From assembly GCA_003116995.1 (NCBI GenBank), contig BDSL01000045.1:496001-560000 (forward strand): a DNA stretch of 64,000 bases. The letters run 5' to 3'. The position numbers were made by a program, and so were the translations under genes. Below, piece after piece: positions 1 to 12,100 of this stretch (its first letter is position 1; each line of letters starts with the position of its first letter). This DNA comes from Yamagishiella unicocca. Its lineage: Eukaryota; Chlorophyta; Chlorophyceae; Chlamydomonadales; Volvocaceae. The notes below the pieces were generated by a model, which saw only the letters and a list, made by a program, of their open reading frames with translations, had not been told where the DNA came from and made no database searches.

Positions 1-40
1 ATCCTTCCTATACTCAGTGACGCTGCACGCGTTGACGCAA

Positions 41-2599
41 TCACGCATCGCCGCCGTCTACCGCTCGCTCGAGGAACGTGCCGATGGAAGGCCCCACCGC
101 CTCACCCACGAGCACACGTATGCTGGCCTTCCAATTCTTTCCACGCAATCCGCCCTCCTGCACAAACTCAAGCGGGGTCACACACCGTGACGGCGCCGCG
201 TCCGCCCACACGCCCTCCCGCTTAACGGCCTGGAGCTCAATGCATGCCGGTACCTTGGTGCGATCCCGCTCGGCCTGGCGATACGCGTGCATGTCAAACT
301 GCCCGCGCGCGCCCTGGAGAGCCCCTCTGCCAACGCCGCTAACGACGGGAACAAGCGGTTTGGGTTTGTCGGCGACTTGCACTTGAGCGACGGCCGCAAC
401 CGCCTGTGCAGGGGCAGCGCTGTGCGCTGCAGCGGACCGCGCGCGGTATGCCGGCTGTTTGCGGGTAATCGGCGGGGCCGGCGGTATTGTCGCGCCCTTG
501 ATCAGCATGTCGGCTTGCGCAAGACCGTTCCCGCTCGCCGGTGTGGACTGGTCCGTGGCTTGCTCAAGCAGGCGCATGTGCTGGAGGCGCTTCAGATTGC
601 CAACGTGCACAGCACCCGGCGCTCGCCTGGTGATAGTGCCCAAGGGATACAGCTTGCGACTTTCCGCGGGGATTGCTGGCGGCGCACCGCCCTGCGTCCT
701 TCCCAACTGAAACGCAACGGATTGACCCAACGCCGGGAAGGACTGCTGGCCATCGCCGCCTTGCCGCATCAGCTTCTGTAGCACCGCTGCCAGCAGGTGG
801 TATATGCCGACAAGCAGCCCCTGCACCGCTTGCAGCTGTGCTCTAAGGCTGGCCACTTCCTTGGTCAAAGCCTCCGCAGTATCTGCCCAGTGGGCAGCCT
901 TAGCCTCCGCGGCTGCCAGCTTCGCCTCTGTGGTGTCGCAGCGGCATCGGCAGGCGAGTGGGCATCTACTGCTAACCGACGCAGTCACCCGTTGGCTGTC
1001 AGCTTTTGGTTATGTGATTCCGGCCTTTGCGCTCTGTTTCTGGTGCAACACGGCTGCTTGGGGGAGACGCGCAATGATTAACCCTCGTATCCCGATTTCC
1101 AAACCGTTTCCTTACGTAAGCCTTCCCACCCGCTGTGCACATACCGTCGGTTCGTTCCCGCAGCTGCTGGTGCTTGTCCATTTGCGCCTGCAGGTCCTCC
1201 AGGGAATTCCGCACCTGCAACCACGCGGTCCACAGGCACACATCAGACCCCCAAACGTACATGGTGCATCCAACACGCCGCTGGGCGCCGATGCAGCTCA
1301 GGAGCAAAGAAGCGAAGGCCTCCTTGACCGTTGAAGGCCCCTTGCCGATTCAGATTCTATTCCCCCAATATCCCCACGCAAGGCCTTTGAAACAGCTGCT
1401 GCGACTCAATTGGAAACGGTAGCTGCATGGGCGTCACTTACTCCATCTTCGAGGCGGTTTTGCTCCGCCATCAACGATGGGTGAATCACGGGAATGGTGG
1501 TAGCTGCAGCAAAGTTGGGCGGCGCTGAGCGAGGTGAAGTGGCACGAGGCGGCATGCCAGGTGGTGGCCGTGTCGCCGGTCCAGGCGCCGGTCCAGGCTG
1601 CGACTGGGTCGGCGGCGCTTGCGCGTCGGCAGCCGGAACCGCACTAGCCACGGTCTGAGTTGAAGGCGGCACCGCCGAAACGCCATTAGTGGCAGCCGCA
1701 GGCCGAGCGGGCTGCTGCGCAGGAGTCATCGGTTGTACGGGAGGCTCTTTTGGTAATGTCGGCACTGCTGCTGCTGGTGTCGCCACTGCCGTCGCTGCCG
1801 CCTCCGAGGGCTGTTGGTGTACTTGCTGTCGCCCGTTTGTCGGCTGCTGCTCCGTCGGCCCGGACGGCTTGCTAGGAGCCGAGGGGGTTCCGTTGCTGCT
1901 GCTAATGCCTGTGGTAGGCGATTCGGCCTCCTCCACGTCCACCTTCTTAAATGAATCGTCCCAGGCGTCCGAAACTTTGACGCGCTTCGACACTTTGCCA
2001 ACTGGCAGGGTAACGCGGTAGTTGGTGCCTGGCTTCCAGCAGCCAACGTTGCCATCCGCATTAACGACGACATACTTGTACTCGAGGTCCAGTGGTCCCC
2101 TAAGAAACCCCAAAGGAACACGAACAATTCGTGACTCAGTAAGCACGAACCATCGTTAGCCCGTGGGTCGGAGGTCCCTGCCCTATACTAGTTATCCAAG
2201 CGCAAAGCCAGGTGTATACTGGGTAGAGAAGGTAAATTATTGCGACGTGTCTTACCCTGGCGCAACATTCAGCTCGACAGTCCACCAGTCACCGTCCGTC
2301 CATTTCATTTGCACGGTGCGCTTGGGATCCCAGTTGCCCAGCGAGTCGCCGGAGCCAACCAGCCCCATTGATTGCCCGAAGTTGACCCGGTATGGAATTT
2401 TAAAGTTCAGCCGAAAAGGGGCACTTGTCTTGGCGCCTGTGGCATCACGGAAATAGCGCGCTCACATCGGACAGCCGCTTGAAAACCGTGCACTGAGCCT
2501 TTTCAGCTGCATTTGTATTAGAGGCATCCACTCACCGTTGTCGTCAGAGCTGCCCTTAAAGCAACGGACGGCTGTCGACCGAACGCACGACCTCGTTCC
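41..2599 (-). CDS. CBM20 starch-binding / coiled-coil / SAND-domain protein (5' end unresolved)
   Basis: Five exons splice in matching phase: 2599-2536, 2436-2256, 2099-1442, 1214-1145 and 927-41, with a TGA stop at 43-41, giving about 619 residues plus an unresolved start. Exons 2 and 3 together form a CBM20 starch-binding module: the first half has GLVGSGDSLGNWDPKRTVQM and W.DGDWWTVEL, the second EYKYVVVNADGNV and WKPGTN ending in VKVSDAWDD. A Pro/Ala/Gln-rich linker of about 170 residues follows, then a coiled coil across exons 4-5 (RNSLEDLQAQMDKHQQL, EAKLAAAEAKAAHW). The C-terminus carries a SAND-type DNA-binding fold signature: RCVTPLEFVQEGG followed by KNWKASIRV. SAND domains occur in the volvocine VARL/RegA family. 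Starch binding and DNA binding in one chain is unusual, so two genes remain possible, but all four junction phases agree. Regulation is not visible. Confidence 0.75.
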
Positions 2600-4482
2600 C
2601 TGCGAACAGGAAGCTAGCTTTTGGATACAGGATCAAACCTGCTTAGGACATTCAGCCGAAGAAGCACTTATCGGCTTCTTATCTGCCTACGCAACGCACC
2701 CTGCACAGCAGAGGAGTCCGCTGTGAGGTGCCGCAGGGCTGCTGAGTACGTGACGTGAGCTGCACCATTCTGGAAGAGCAGCAGCGCACACCAAAACCAC
2801 CTGGCTATTGTGCCGCCCCAGGCAGGCGGGTGCTAAAGGTCCAGCGACACGACGTGGTCTTTGGATAAGTTCGGTTAGATTCGAAAACCTTGCCGCATAG
2901 GTACACGCTGTTACCTGATCAAAGGCACAATATTCACGTGCTCCTAGAAAATATGATGCCAGCGAGGTGACCAAAAGGAAAGTGCCGTACATGACAGACA
3001 CGGCCGGTCGCAAAAACGCATGGGGCGTGAATTGCTGCCTGCTGAAAGACTTCCAGAGGACATATCCCGACTGAAACCTTTTTCTTTCATGATGCGTAAG
3101 TGCGCTTACTCCGGAAAGAGGGTTCCGCCAGGACGCTCCAGGTCGTCCCTTTACCCCCACACACACCAGTCATAGGCTGCGCTGACGCACGGGCAGCCAG
3201 TTTTGGATAACCCCTCCCCTAGCCCCCCCTTGGCACTATGCTTACACATTAGCACGTTGCCTTTGCCGCGGTGACAAACGCCACGTTGCGGAAGGGAAGC
3301 TAGTCAGCGGGAGCGGGAAGGAGCGGACCTTGTTTCTGCACGTTCCCATCGTGCTAAAACGACTTGGGTGTATAACTTGTATCCTGTGTACAGCTTTCGG
3401 TGACTGACAGGCTGTGCATTCGGCATGTAAACCGCTTGGCTGACCAGCTCACGGTCATCAGTTCATTTACTCAGAGCAATACTTAGTTGCACAATTATAA
3501 TTCTAAAATAGAAAGCAAATCAGTAGTGCAAATTCTTTGTCCGCTTGCACTTCTTCCTAGATATACCGATCAGCAGCACAATCTCAGTACCAGCTCGGTG
3601 TCGCGAGAGCGAACAGATCACATCCGAGGTAGCTGGCCATACTTCGGGCTGTAGCCCGTGGAGGTTCAAAAGCGAATGCCCGTGAGTGAGGACCAACTGG
3701 TTAGGTTGTGCGCATTCGCTTCAGCTCTAAGCTCCGTTCCCTGCCCGCGAATAAAATTTAATGACAGGTCCGCACGTTGCTGGAGGTCCAGTCGCCGGGT
3801 GCGTTAACTTCCTGTCAGCAACCTCGCGGTAATCTTTCAGGTTCTAGTCCCTGACCTGGCTGCTTGCGGGCACCTTGCAGGAGCACTGCGGTACATCCTC
3901 GGGACCATTGTTATGCTCCTGGGAGTGGTAAGGCTGCGGCAGGTTTTCTGCGTGAAAGCCGGAGGCTGCGTTACTACGTGTGCCACCCCTCAGACCCCGC
4001 CACCGCCACCACTCACGACCACCAGGGGGCAAATCTTCCCCACCGCCCGCCAGCCGATTTCGCGCGTGGGCAGTTATGTTGTAGCATGCCAGCTGGCAAC
4101 ATGACAAGGGGCCTGGCCGGGGTGAACTGTGTTCTTGCCCTGCGTTACCCCCGTCGGTCGCCGTCCCGTGCTCGCTGCCAATCGCCGCCGCCTCTCCGTC
4201 GTGCCGCAGGTATTCCCTCTCGCGTACGCCCTGCTTAAGCGGAAGAACCCCCTCACGGCCAACTTCCGGCCGCTTCGCACGTCCGCGTGAGCGCGGCAGC
4301 CGTCTCCGAGCAGGGGCGCAGACGCGTCCGGCGGCCTACGTTGGAAAGCGGCAGCGGTAGACAACAACGAAGCTCCGCAACCCTAATCAGCTCGGCTCGA
4401 CCGCGGTCCCCATTAGCGCGGTCCTCGACCGTTGCAGTGCGGTAAACGAACGCAGCCCGCAGTCGTCCGTTCTAGAAACAGA
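2600..4482. other. Divergent intergenic region with unresolved 5' exons of the CBM20/SAND gene
   Basis: This 1.9-kb stretch lies between the two divergently transcribed genes at 41-2599 (-) and 4483-7042 (+). The start codon and first exon(s) of the minus-strand gene must lie here. A minus-strand open stretch at 3166-2687 contains a hydrophobic segment (MYGTFLLVTSLASYFLG), but I cannot tie it to the gene by splice phase. The part from about 3200 to 3850 is relatively AT-rich and I see no coding signal in it; it probably holds both promoters. No TATA box can be assigned with confidence. Confidence 0.4.
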
Positions 4483-7042
4483 ATGCAGGCCGTACTCTTA
4501 TGCCGCGTCGCGCACTCCGCCGCGGCGGCGGCCGCTACATCCTGCTCGCCCGGGCTGGCGACCACCGCCGCCACTAGGTCGTCTTGGCTGACGAGGCTAG
4601 CCGCTGGCTATGCCGTACGGAACTTCTCCGCGGCAGCCGCCTCTGCTTCTGGGACCTCCAGCAGCAGCGACAACAACAACAACAACAATAAAGTCGGTAG
4701 CGCGGGCTCTGACGGCAGCCAGCTGCACGTCACGGTCGAGCCGCTGTCGGGGTCGTACGAGGGGGTGTCGGTGATCAGCCTGAACCGCCCCGCGGCCCGC
4801 AACGCCATCGGGCGGCAGCTGCTGCGGGAGCTGGCGGAGGCGCTGGACACGGTGCGGCAGGAGCGGACCACTCGCTGCGTGCTGGTGCGCAGCTTGGTGT
4901 CAGGTGGGTAGGTGGCGGGCGGGAAGGGGGAAAGAGAGCACCGGGGGTTGAGGAGGCGTGCGGGGAGGGGCAGGCGGGCGGTTGAGGGCGGAGGACGGCG
5001 GAGTCTTGCGTGAGAGGGCCGGGGAGGGGATGTTGGGTGTTGTGGCCAGGTGGGGGAAGCTCCCTGTCCCGCCATGCGATGCTTTGCTTCGTATGATGAG
5101 CACGGCGTTTCTACGCCACCCCGATCGCGCCAGGTGTGTTCTGCTCTGGCGCGGACCTGAAGGAGCGCGCCACCATGAGCCAGAGCGAGGCGGCTGAGTT
5201 CGTGTCTCGCATTCGCCGTACCTTTACGGAGCTGCAGGTGCGGCGTACGGCAAACAAAACCTCGCGTACGGCTACGGGGGGTGCGATAAGGGATCAAAGG
5301 GGATGGGAGACCCGATACTTATCATTACATATGCGGCACACGATGCTCCTGGCATCTTCACAGCACTCCCACCCAACCTCCTGCGCGCATCCTCACTCGT
5401 CCGGGCGCGACTCGCCCTTCCTCGATGCGGCGGACAGGACCTGCCCATGCCCACCGTGGCGGTGGTGGAGGGGTTGGCGCTGGGCGGCGGTGCGGAGCTG
5501 GCTCTGGCCTGCGACATCCGCGTCGTGGGGGCGGGGGCCTCGGTGGCCTTCCCGGAGGCGCAGCTGGGCATCATGCCTGGGGCGGGGGGCACACAGGTGA
5601 GTGGCCGGAGAGCGCAGCACTGGCCGGAGAGCGCAGCAGTGGCACAGCGGCGGCAGCACTGCAGTGGGTGCGCACCGTTGGAGCCAGCCGAAGAAGGCGT
5701 ACGCGACCGCTCCCAGCCGCTCGTTTCCTTCCCGCCGCGCACGTTATGACCCCTAATGGGTTGTATAAGGAGGCTTTTAGGGTTGGTCGCAACGGTGTTG
5801 GGTTGGTGGCACTTATGCCGCAGGACCTGAATCAGCCTCTTCTGGCTCTCCTCTCCATGGTTTCGAGCCGCCACCTCCACCACCCACCATCGTCGCCGCC
5901 GCCACCACCACCTGTCCCTCGCACCTCGCAGCGCCTACCTCGCATCGTGGGTGCCAGTCGGGCCAAGGAGCTCATCTTCACGGGCCGCCGCGTGACGGGC
6001 GCCGAGGCGCTGCAGCTGCAGCTAGCGGACCACTTGGCTGCGGACGAACTGGTAGGGCAGGAGCGGGGAGGGGAGGTGCGGTGCAGACCCGCCGATGTGG
6101 CTGGGAACAGTTGGGGTATACCTGGGGGAATGGCTTGGGCGAGGCCTGCGACCCTATGTCCGGCAGGCAGGGAGGAAGGCAGGGAGGAAAGCAGGGAGGA
6201 AGGCAGGGAGGAAGGCAGGGCGCCTAGGGCCTGCGTTGCATCGGTAGAGACGTGCATGTCCCGTAGCAACCCGGGCGTGCCTGCGGGCGACATGGCCCTG
6301 CCTGACGGTTGCCGTATCGGTGTATGTTCCTCCCAAAGGGCCTCGCGACCCCGAAGTTTGCGCAACCGCGCAACGGTCACCGTGTGATCGTACTACAGGT
6401 GTACGAGCGGTCGCTGCAGCTGGCCGAGCAGATAGTGCGCAGCGCGCCGCTGTCGCTGCGGCAAGCCAAGGTGCGTCGATAACCGTACCCCACATCTGTG
6501 AGACAGGTTGTGCCGGACCAGCCCGGGAGGCCCCGTGCTGCGGCTCGTGCACTTCATGTGGGGCATGGCATATGGTTGGATGCACCGTTTGCGCTCGGAT
6601 GGCCAAAGCGAGGAGTGAGGCGTAGCTTTCCACGCTTCTCACTAATTGTCTGGGCTGCCTGTGTGTACTGCTGGCTGGCGATTCAGAGTCATGCACGGCG
6701 GCAATTCCCCTTGGTTGTGGTGAGGGAGGCAGAGTTGTATTGGTCAATGCACCGCCCCCCACTGCGTCGCCCGCAAACCCTCGTGGGCGGCCCCTTCGAC
6801 TCAAAAGATCCCCACCGCCCTCCTAACTGTCCTCCTAACTGTCCTCCTAACTGTCCTCCTAACTGTCCTCCTCGCCCGTACCCCGGGATCAGGCGGCCGT
6901 GAACCGCGGCCTGGATGTGGACCTGCACTCGGGGTTGGCCGTGGAGGAGGCGCTGTACGCGCAGCTGCTGCCCACCAGGGACCGGCTGGAGGGCCTCAAG
7001 GCGTTTGCGGAGAAGCGCAAGCCCCAGTACACGGGGGAATGA
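4483..7042 (+). CDS. AUH-like: Enoyl-CoA hydratase, methylglutaconyl-CoA hydratase (AUH)-like, probably mitochondrial
   Basis: Six exons join in frame: 4483-4903, 5134-5237, 5438-5596, 5932-6051, 6399-6470 and 6893-7042, giving 341 residues, close to the roughly 340 of animal AUH. The chosen ATG at 4483 starts an Ala/Arg/Ser-rich presequence of about 55 residues ([19 protein letters not shown]) without acidic residues, which suggests mitochondrial import; the in-frame ATG at 4432 gives a less presequence-like start. Crotonase-fold hallmarks follow in order: [39 protein letters not shown], then [15 protein letters not shown] and RLPRIVG. The two glutamates that activate water in crotonases are present (GGGAE and FPE). 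The family hydrates 3-methylglutaconyl-CoA in leucine breakdown or other enoyl-CoAs; the exact substrate cannot be read from the sequence. The C-terminal exon ends [20 protein letters not shown], as in AUH relatives. Confidence 0.93.
6166..6220 (+). repeat. Short GGCAGGGAGGAA tandem repeat in intron 4 of the AUH-like gene
   Basis: About four and a half copies of a 12-bp purine-rich unit lie inside the intron between 6051 and 6399. No coding role is expected. Confidence 0.85.
6821..6871 (+). repeat. Short TCCTCCTAACTG tandem repeat next to the intron 5 acceptor
   Basis: About four 12-bp copies of a pyrimidine-rich unit containing CTAAC lie just upstream of the 3' splice site at 6892. The CTAAC core resembles a branch-point sequence (inference), so the array may supply several alternative branch points plus the polypyrimidine tract. 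Confidence 0.8.
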
Positions 7043-9174
7043 GGCTGCGGGGCAGGGCGGTGCTGCTGATATGGATGCGGCGGCTAGGGGCAGGCGGCAA
7101 GGAGGGACAGCACACCGTCATGGCGCTCCGACGGGGGACGTCGTCCGGGGTAGGTAGCATGTGTCGCTTGTCAAAAGTGGGGAGGCATCAAATGAGTTCA
7201 GGGACGCTTGAGCGAGCATGGTGTGCGTTTTACGTTGTTTACGGGGTGCACTGTGTTGGAGTAAATATGCCCTTCGGACCGCTGCGCGCGGGTTGTGGGG
7301 TTGGTTGGTCTTGTCGAGTCTGCGCTGTCCGTTCGTTGCGGTTACTGAGTCATGTGTGGCCGCGGAACGCGGCGATGTGATGTGCCGTGTTAGGGGCGGA
7401 GAGCTATAGTCTCCCGAGTTGTTATGCCAGGAGGCCGTCGCGGACTCGGCGTTTTGCAAGCGTGGGTGGTTGCTGTGGTGTCGAGTGAGGCCTCCAGGGA
7501 GGGGTGACGGCGGCGAAGCAAGGGGCGCGCTCCTGATGCCTTCCTCATCGCGGCGTCCTCACTTACCCGCCGCAGGGTACGGTAGATGTTAAGGCCGCTT
7601 CGGAAGTCTGAAATGCATGTTTGTCGTTGGGATATATCGGTAGAGGGTTCTGAGCGGCAGAGTGAGGGTACGGAGGTGCTCCATGCGTTTGCTGTGCATT
7701 ACTACTTAGCAGTATTGGCGCCAAGGTACAGGCAAATGAGATTGTATTTACATGCTTCAATGGGATCAATCAGAATCTCTTTGTAAAATTCGCCTCGCGT
7801 GATACGTACGACTTGTCGTACTAAAGCGCGGCAGAGGAGCCGAACCGGGGCGGGGTGAGTCGGGGGTGCTAGCATCAAGCCACTCAGCCAGCTGCCTCCG
7901 CCATCAAATCCTCCTCACCCCGGACAGATGCACGTTCTCACACTTGGCAAGGGCATGTAAAAGTGTTGCTATTGAGTCACGCTATTGACATGTCTAGGCA
8001 GCTAGGCTATCGATGCGATGAGGTCTTGAGTTCGTCAACAGGACGCCCAGACACCTCAACTTCCGTTATGCGCGGTCACCGTCACCGTTCATGATGTTAC
8101 GATGGACCCACGCGGACCCCGCAAAATAATTTATATATCTACGAGCGAGGCGCTACAACCTCCCGGCCCTGATGCGTTTCGTTCCACCGTCACCGCTCCC
8201 CGCCACCGCACCTCCCACTCAAGGCTCCCTCGCTCGCCTACCTAACGGTTCTGGTTGAAGAAGCCCAACGGCCTCGCCGCACCACCACCGGCACCACAAC
8301 AGACAACGGACAACGAAGCGTCGTCACGTCGACAAACGCAGGACGTACCACTGCGGGCACACACGGCGCAATCAGCGTCGTCGTTTCCCACCACAGCTGG
8401 CCCACACCGAACGCCCCGGCGTTGCTCCCCCCCACCCGCCCGCGTCTTCCACACAACACCTGCGTCCATGGACCGACCGCCGCAACGCATGCATGGATGC
8501 AGACGCCGGGCCGCTGGCGCCAGTCGGCGACTCGCCCCATGCCGCACCGCGTCCCCTTGCCTTCCGCACCGTCCCGGCCGAGGCAGGGAAAGGGACCGCA
8601 AACAAAGACGTAGAGCCATAAGTAAAGCATCGCTGCAGCAACCGGCAATTTGGCCCACGGCCCCGTCCTGACCCGCCAGGTCCTCCTCGCCTGCAACCGG
8701 CCCACGGCCAGGCGGGACGCACCACGCTCGGCCCAAAGGCGCCCGGGTGCCGCGATATGCCCCGAGGGGACCCCCCCGGCGGGCTCCGCTTCCTCCTCCC
8801 TTTATTCCCAAACATGCACCCAGGTCATGAGTAGCCCAGTCCAGTCATCCGGCCACCACCCTCAACCGACGGCGGCCAGCTTGCTCGTCCGACAGCCACT
8901 ACTGCTACTGCCGCCCATGCTGACCCGCTAATGCCAAAACATCTACTGCGGTCACCAACGCCACCGCTGCCGCGGTGCCGCGGCCGCCGAAACCTAACGC
9001 CGTTTACGCGCGTGTTGCACTGCGGAAAGAATGTTAACCCCCGTGCCGGCGCCTCGCAGCGCCTACTGTCCCCATCCCACCTCCACACACACTTCCCGAA
9101 CCCATCCCGCTCAGCCCGCCTCCAGTGCCGCTCGCACGTGCAGCCCCCTCCCCCCCTTCCCCCTCCCCGAGCCC
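7043..9174. other. Convergent 3' regions, no gene seen
   Basis: This is the space between the stop codons of the plus-strand AUH-like gene and the minus-strand coiled-coil gene. It should hold both 3' UTRs. A short AT-rich patch (AATAATTTATATATC, near 8126) stands out from the GC-rich surroundings. The overlapping open frames on both strands at 8240-8815 are Arg/Gly/Pro-rich, lack splice support and read like GC-bias artefacts. Confidence 0.5.
7782..7786 (+). terminator. Candidate TGTAA polyadenylation signal of the AUH-like gene
   Basis: TGTAA is the usual poly(A) signal of Chlamydomonas-type algae. This copy lies about 740 nt after the stop codon, a normal 3' UTR length for these algae. 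The assignment rests on the motif alone. Confidence 0.4.
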
Positions 9175-12100
9175 TCACAGCGGCAGCCTGCCCATGCTGG
9201 CCTGGTACTCGAGCGCAAGGTCCTGCTCCATAGACGTGTGGTGCATGCTGCCCTTGCGGCTCAGCGCGCTGCTGGGCCGGCTCGCCGCCAGGCTGCCGCC
9301 CGCGGACGTGCCCGTCGTCGTGCGAATCAGTCCGGTCATCGTCCGCACAATGGGGTACTCCTTCACCGAGCTGGAGATGGTGGCCTTCTTCTTCATCCTG
9401 CCGGTCATCGACTTGGTGGTCATCAGCAGCCCGCCGCCAAGGGACGGCGGCGGGCCCTCCTTGGTGCCCTCCAGCGCATCTCGCACCTGCCCGCGCCGGA
9501 GGCCGGTGGGGGACATCTTGGACGCGCGGGAAACGTACGACAATATGTACTCGCGTACGGCCTCGGACAGGTACGGGTTGTCGATGCGCTTGACCCGGAA
9601 GGACACGTCGATCACGGCGGACAGGAAGCCCTCGTACGACAGCACGGGCGCCGAGGTGTTGATGGCGTTGGGGTCGAGCTTGGCGTAGGCGCGGAAGACG
9701 CCCTCGCAGTCTCGCGGGTGCAGCATCTTGTGCGGCTGCGTGATGCTGCTGACCCGGCTGTTGGAGCGCGGGTCGGAGGTCTCGGTCTCCTTGCAGAACA
9801 GCATCCACTGCTGGAAGCCCAGCCCCGGGGGCCAGTACGCGGCGAAGTTGTTCTCCAGCTGCGTGCGGCGGGTGGGGGGAGGGGAGGGGAGGCGTGGGGA
9901 GGGTCAGCGTGGAAGCGAGGTCAGAGGCTAAGGCGGCGAACCGAAAAAGGAGGCCAAGTGTAGTCCTAGCTAGGAAAATGGTTGCGCCCGCAACTAGGCA
10001 TGGCTAGGCCGAGCGCTGGGAGACCGGCCCGCCCGGTGGGCCTTACGGGGGGGCCTTACGGGGTTGCCTTACGGGTATACGTGACAGCACCAGACCAGCA
10101 GTGGGGACCGACCCTCTTCGCGCTCCCCGGGGCTTACACGGCGACCACTTAAACTGTACTCCCCCCTCTCCCTCCTTCCCCCACAAACACACACGTGCCA
10201 CCCTCCCCGCCCCCGCCCCTCCCCGCCTCCCGACTCTCCCCCCCTCCCACCTGCGCGTAGTACAGGAACACCGCCCGCAGGTCGCCGTGATAGTGGCTGA
10301 GCACCTTCTGCACCGCGTACGACTCCCCGAACGGGTTGGCCTGCCCCACGAAGAGCTTCTGCACCCTGTCCAGCACCTCCTGCATGCCCGGCTCCATCTC
10401 TCCGTCCTTGAGGGTGGTGGCGTAGCGCTCCGCGATGTCGGAGAACTGCAGCAGCTGCCGCTTGAGGGCTGACACGGCGGTGGACTCCTCCCTGCGAAGT
10501 GCGAACACGCAACGTAAACGCAGCGCAGCGCAACACAACCGCTCAGTCTCAGTGTTCTGGTAGGGATGGAGCCGCGCTTGTGGTCTCCACAGCTCGCGGG
10601 GCCTAACCGGGCTCGATGCGCGGTGCCTGCCGGCACCAGCACCTGGGCGAGCCCAATGCGCCGCCGCTGCGGAGAACGGAATGACCGACCAGGAAGCAGC
10701 CGCTCGACCCTACAGTGCGCCGCATGCGATCTGCCCCAGCCACTGGCTTCCCCTCCCCATTAAAACACGCCAAAGAGCACCCGCGTGAAGCCGGCCGTGC
10801 GAAACCCCAGCACCCTCCCTGGTTTGCCGCTTTGCACGACAAGCTTCAGACAGGGGAAACAACATGCTTTCCCTCCCCCTTTCCCCTTCTCCCCCCCTCC
10901 CGCTTTCGGACTCCCGCCCCACTGGCGCCCGTGATCCCGGCACCGCCACCTACTTGAGTCGCTCAGTTAGCCGCAGCACCTCCTCCTCCAGCGTCTCCGC
11001 CCGCTGCTTGACGCTCACGTCCCGGTCGTGGCACTCCCGCAGCGCAGTCATCACGGTGCCGCGCTCGCCGTCCAGGGTGGACTGAAGCGTGTGGCTCTTG
11101 TACTCGAGCTCCGTAATACGAGCCTCGGCCTCGTTGGCGCGCTGGGGGAGGGGAGGGGAGCGGAGGGCAGCGGAGCGGAGGGGAGGGGAGGGTGGGTTTT
11201 TTCCATCGCGGAAGGCGGGCGACGAAGGGGCGTTGACTCGGGGTTGAGGAAAGCCCGTGGACTAGGATACCGTTTGGTACGCGCGGAAGTTGACGCGGGG
11301 CGGGGAGGGTGGTGTGTTTACGGTGCGCGGCGGGTGTGCGAGTGCGCCCGTTCGGTGAGGTGCTGTGAAGATTGGGCTACCTGTGGCAGTGAACGTGGGA
11401 GCTGTACGTATGTACGGGTGCAGTGCACAGACCATGGGTGCTGCCCCGTGGTGTGTGTTTGGTTGCGTGCTTCTGGGAGGGTTGCAGTGCGGTGGCCAGC
11501 TCCCAGTGTGCCGGGAGTCGGGTGATCGCCGGCTGGGACCCCGGCGGAAGATCGTCGTTGCGCCGAAAGGCCCCCTCGGCCTCGCAGCTTTAGAAGCGGA
11601 GTAATCTAAGGCCGTTCGCGCCCGCCCCATACATCGACGAGGCTGCCTCCGCAGGCCGCGCATTTTAGCGCCATCCCCCTCCCTCGCCCCCCTCTCCCGC
11701 TGCCGGGGCCTTTCTTCTGCCGCACGTCGTAACTGCTCTGTCCCCCTCTCCTGGCCGCCCCGCTTTTCTCACCTTCCGCTGCTCGTCCGCCTCCATCCGC
11801 GCCCCGCTGAGGTCCTGCCGGGCCACCAGCAGCGACGACTGCAGCTCCGCCACCCGCTGGTCAAACGCCCCCACCAGCAGCTCCTTCTCGCGCTCCAGTT
11901 GCCGCACCTGGGACCAGACAGGCAGCAGCAGAGGCAGCAGCATCAGACCGGCGCCATCCGAACCCACACCACACCGGTGCCATCCTCATCCACGCCACGC
12001 CGTCCCACCGGCCTGACGGCGCCTACTGCGCTCCACACTAACGACGACGATTCCAAAGGACCGCGAACCCGTTGGATCCAATGTCAGTCAGGATCCAACT

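Noticed and set aside
8238..8931. Overlapping Arg/Gly/Pro-rich ORFs on both strands
   Set aside because: Composition follows GC bias, there are no conserved motifs, and they lie in convergent 3' UTRs.
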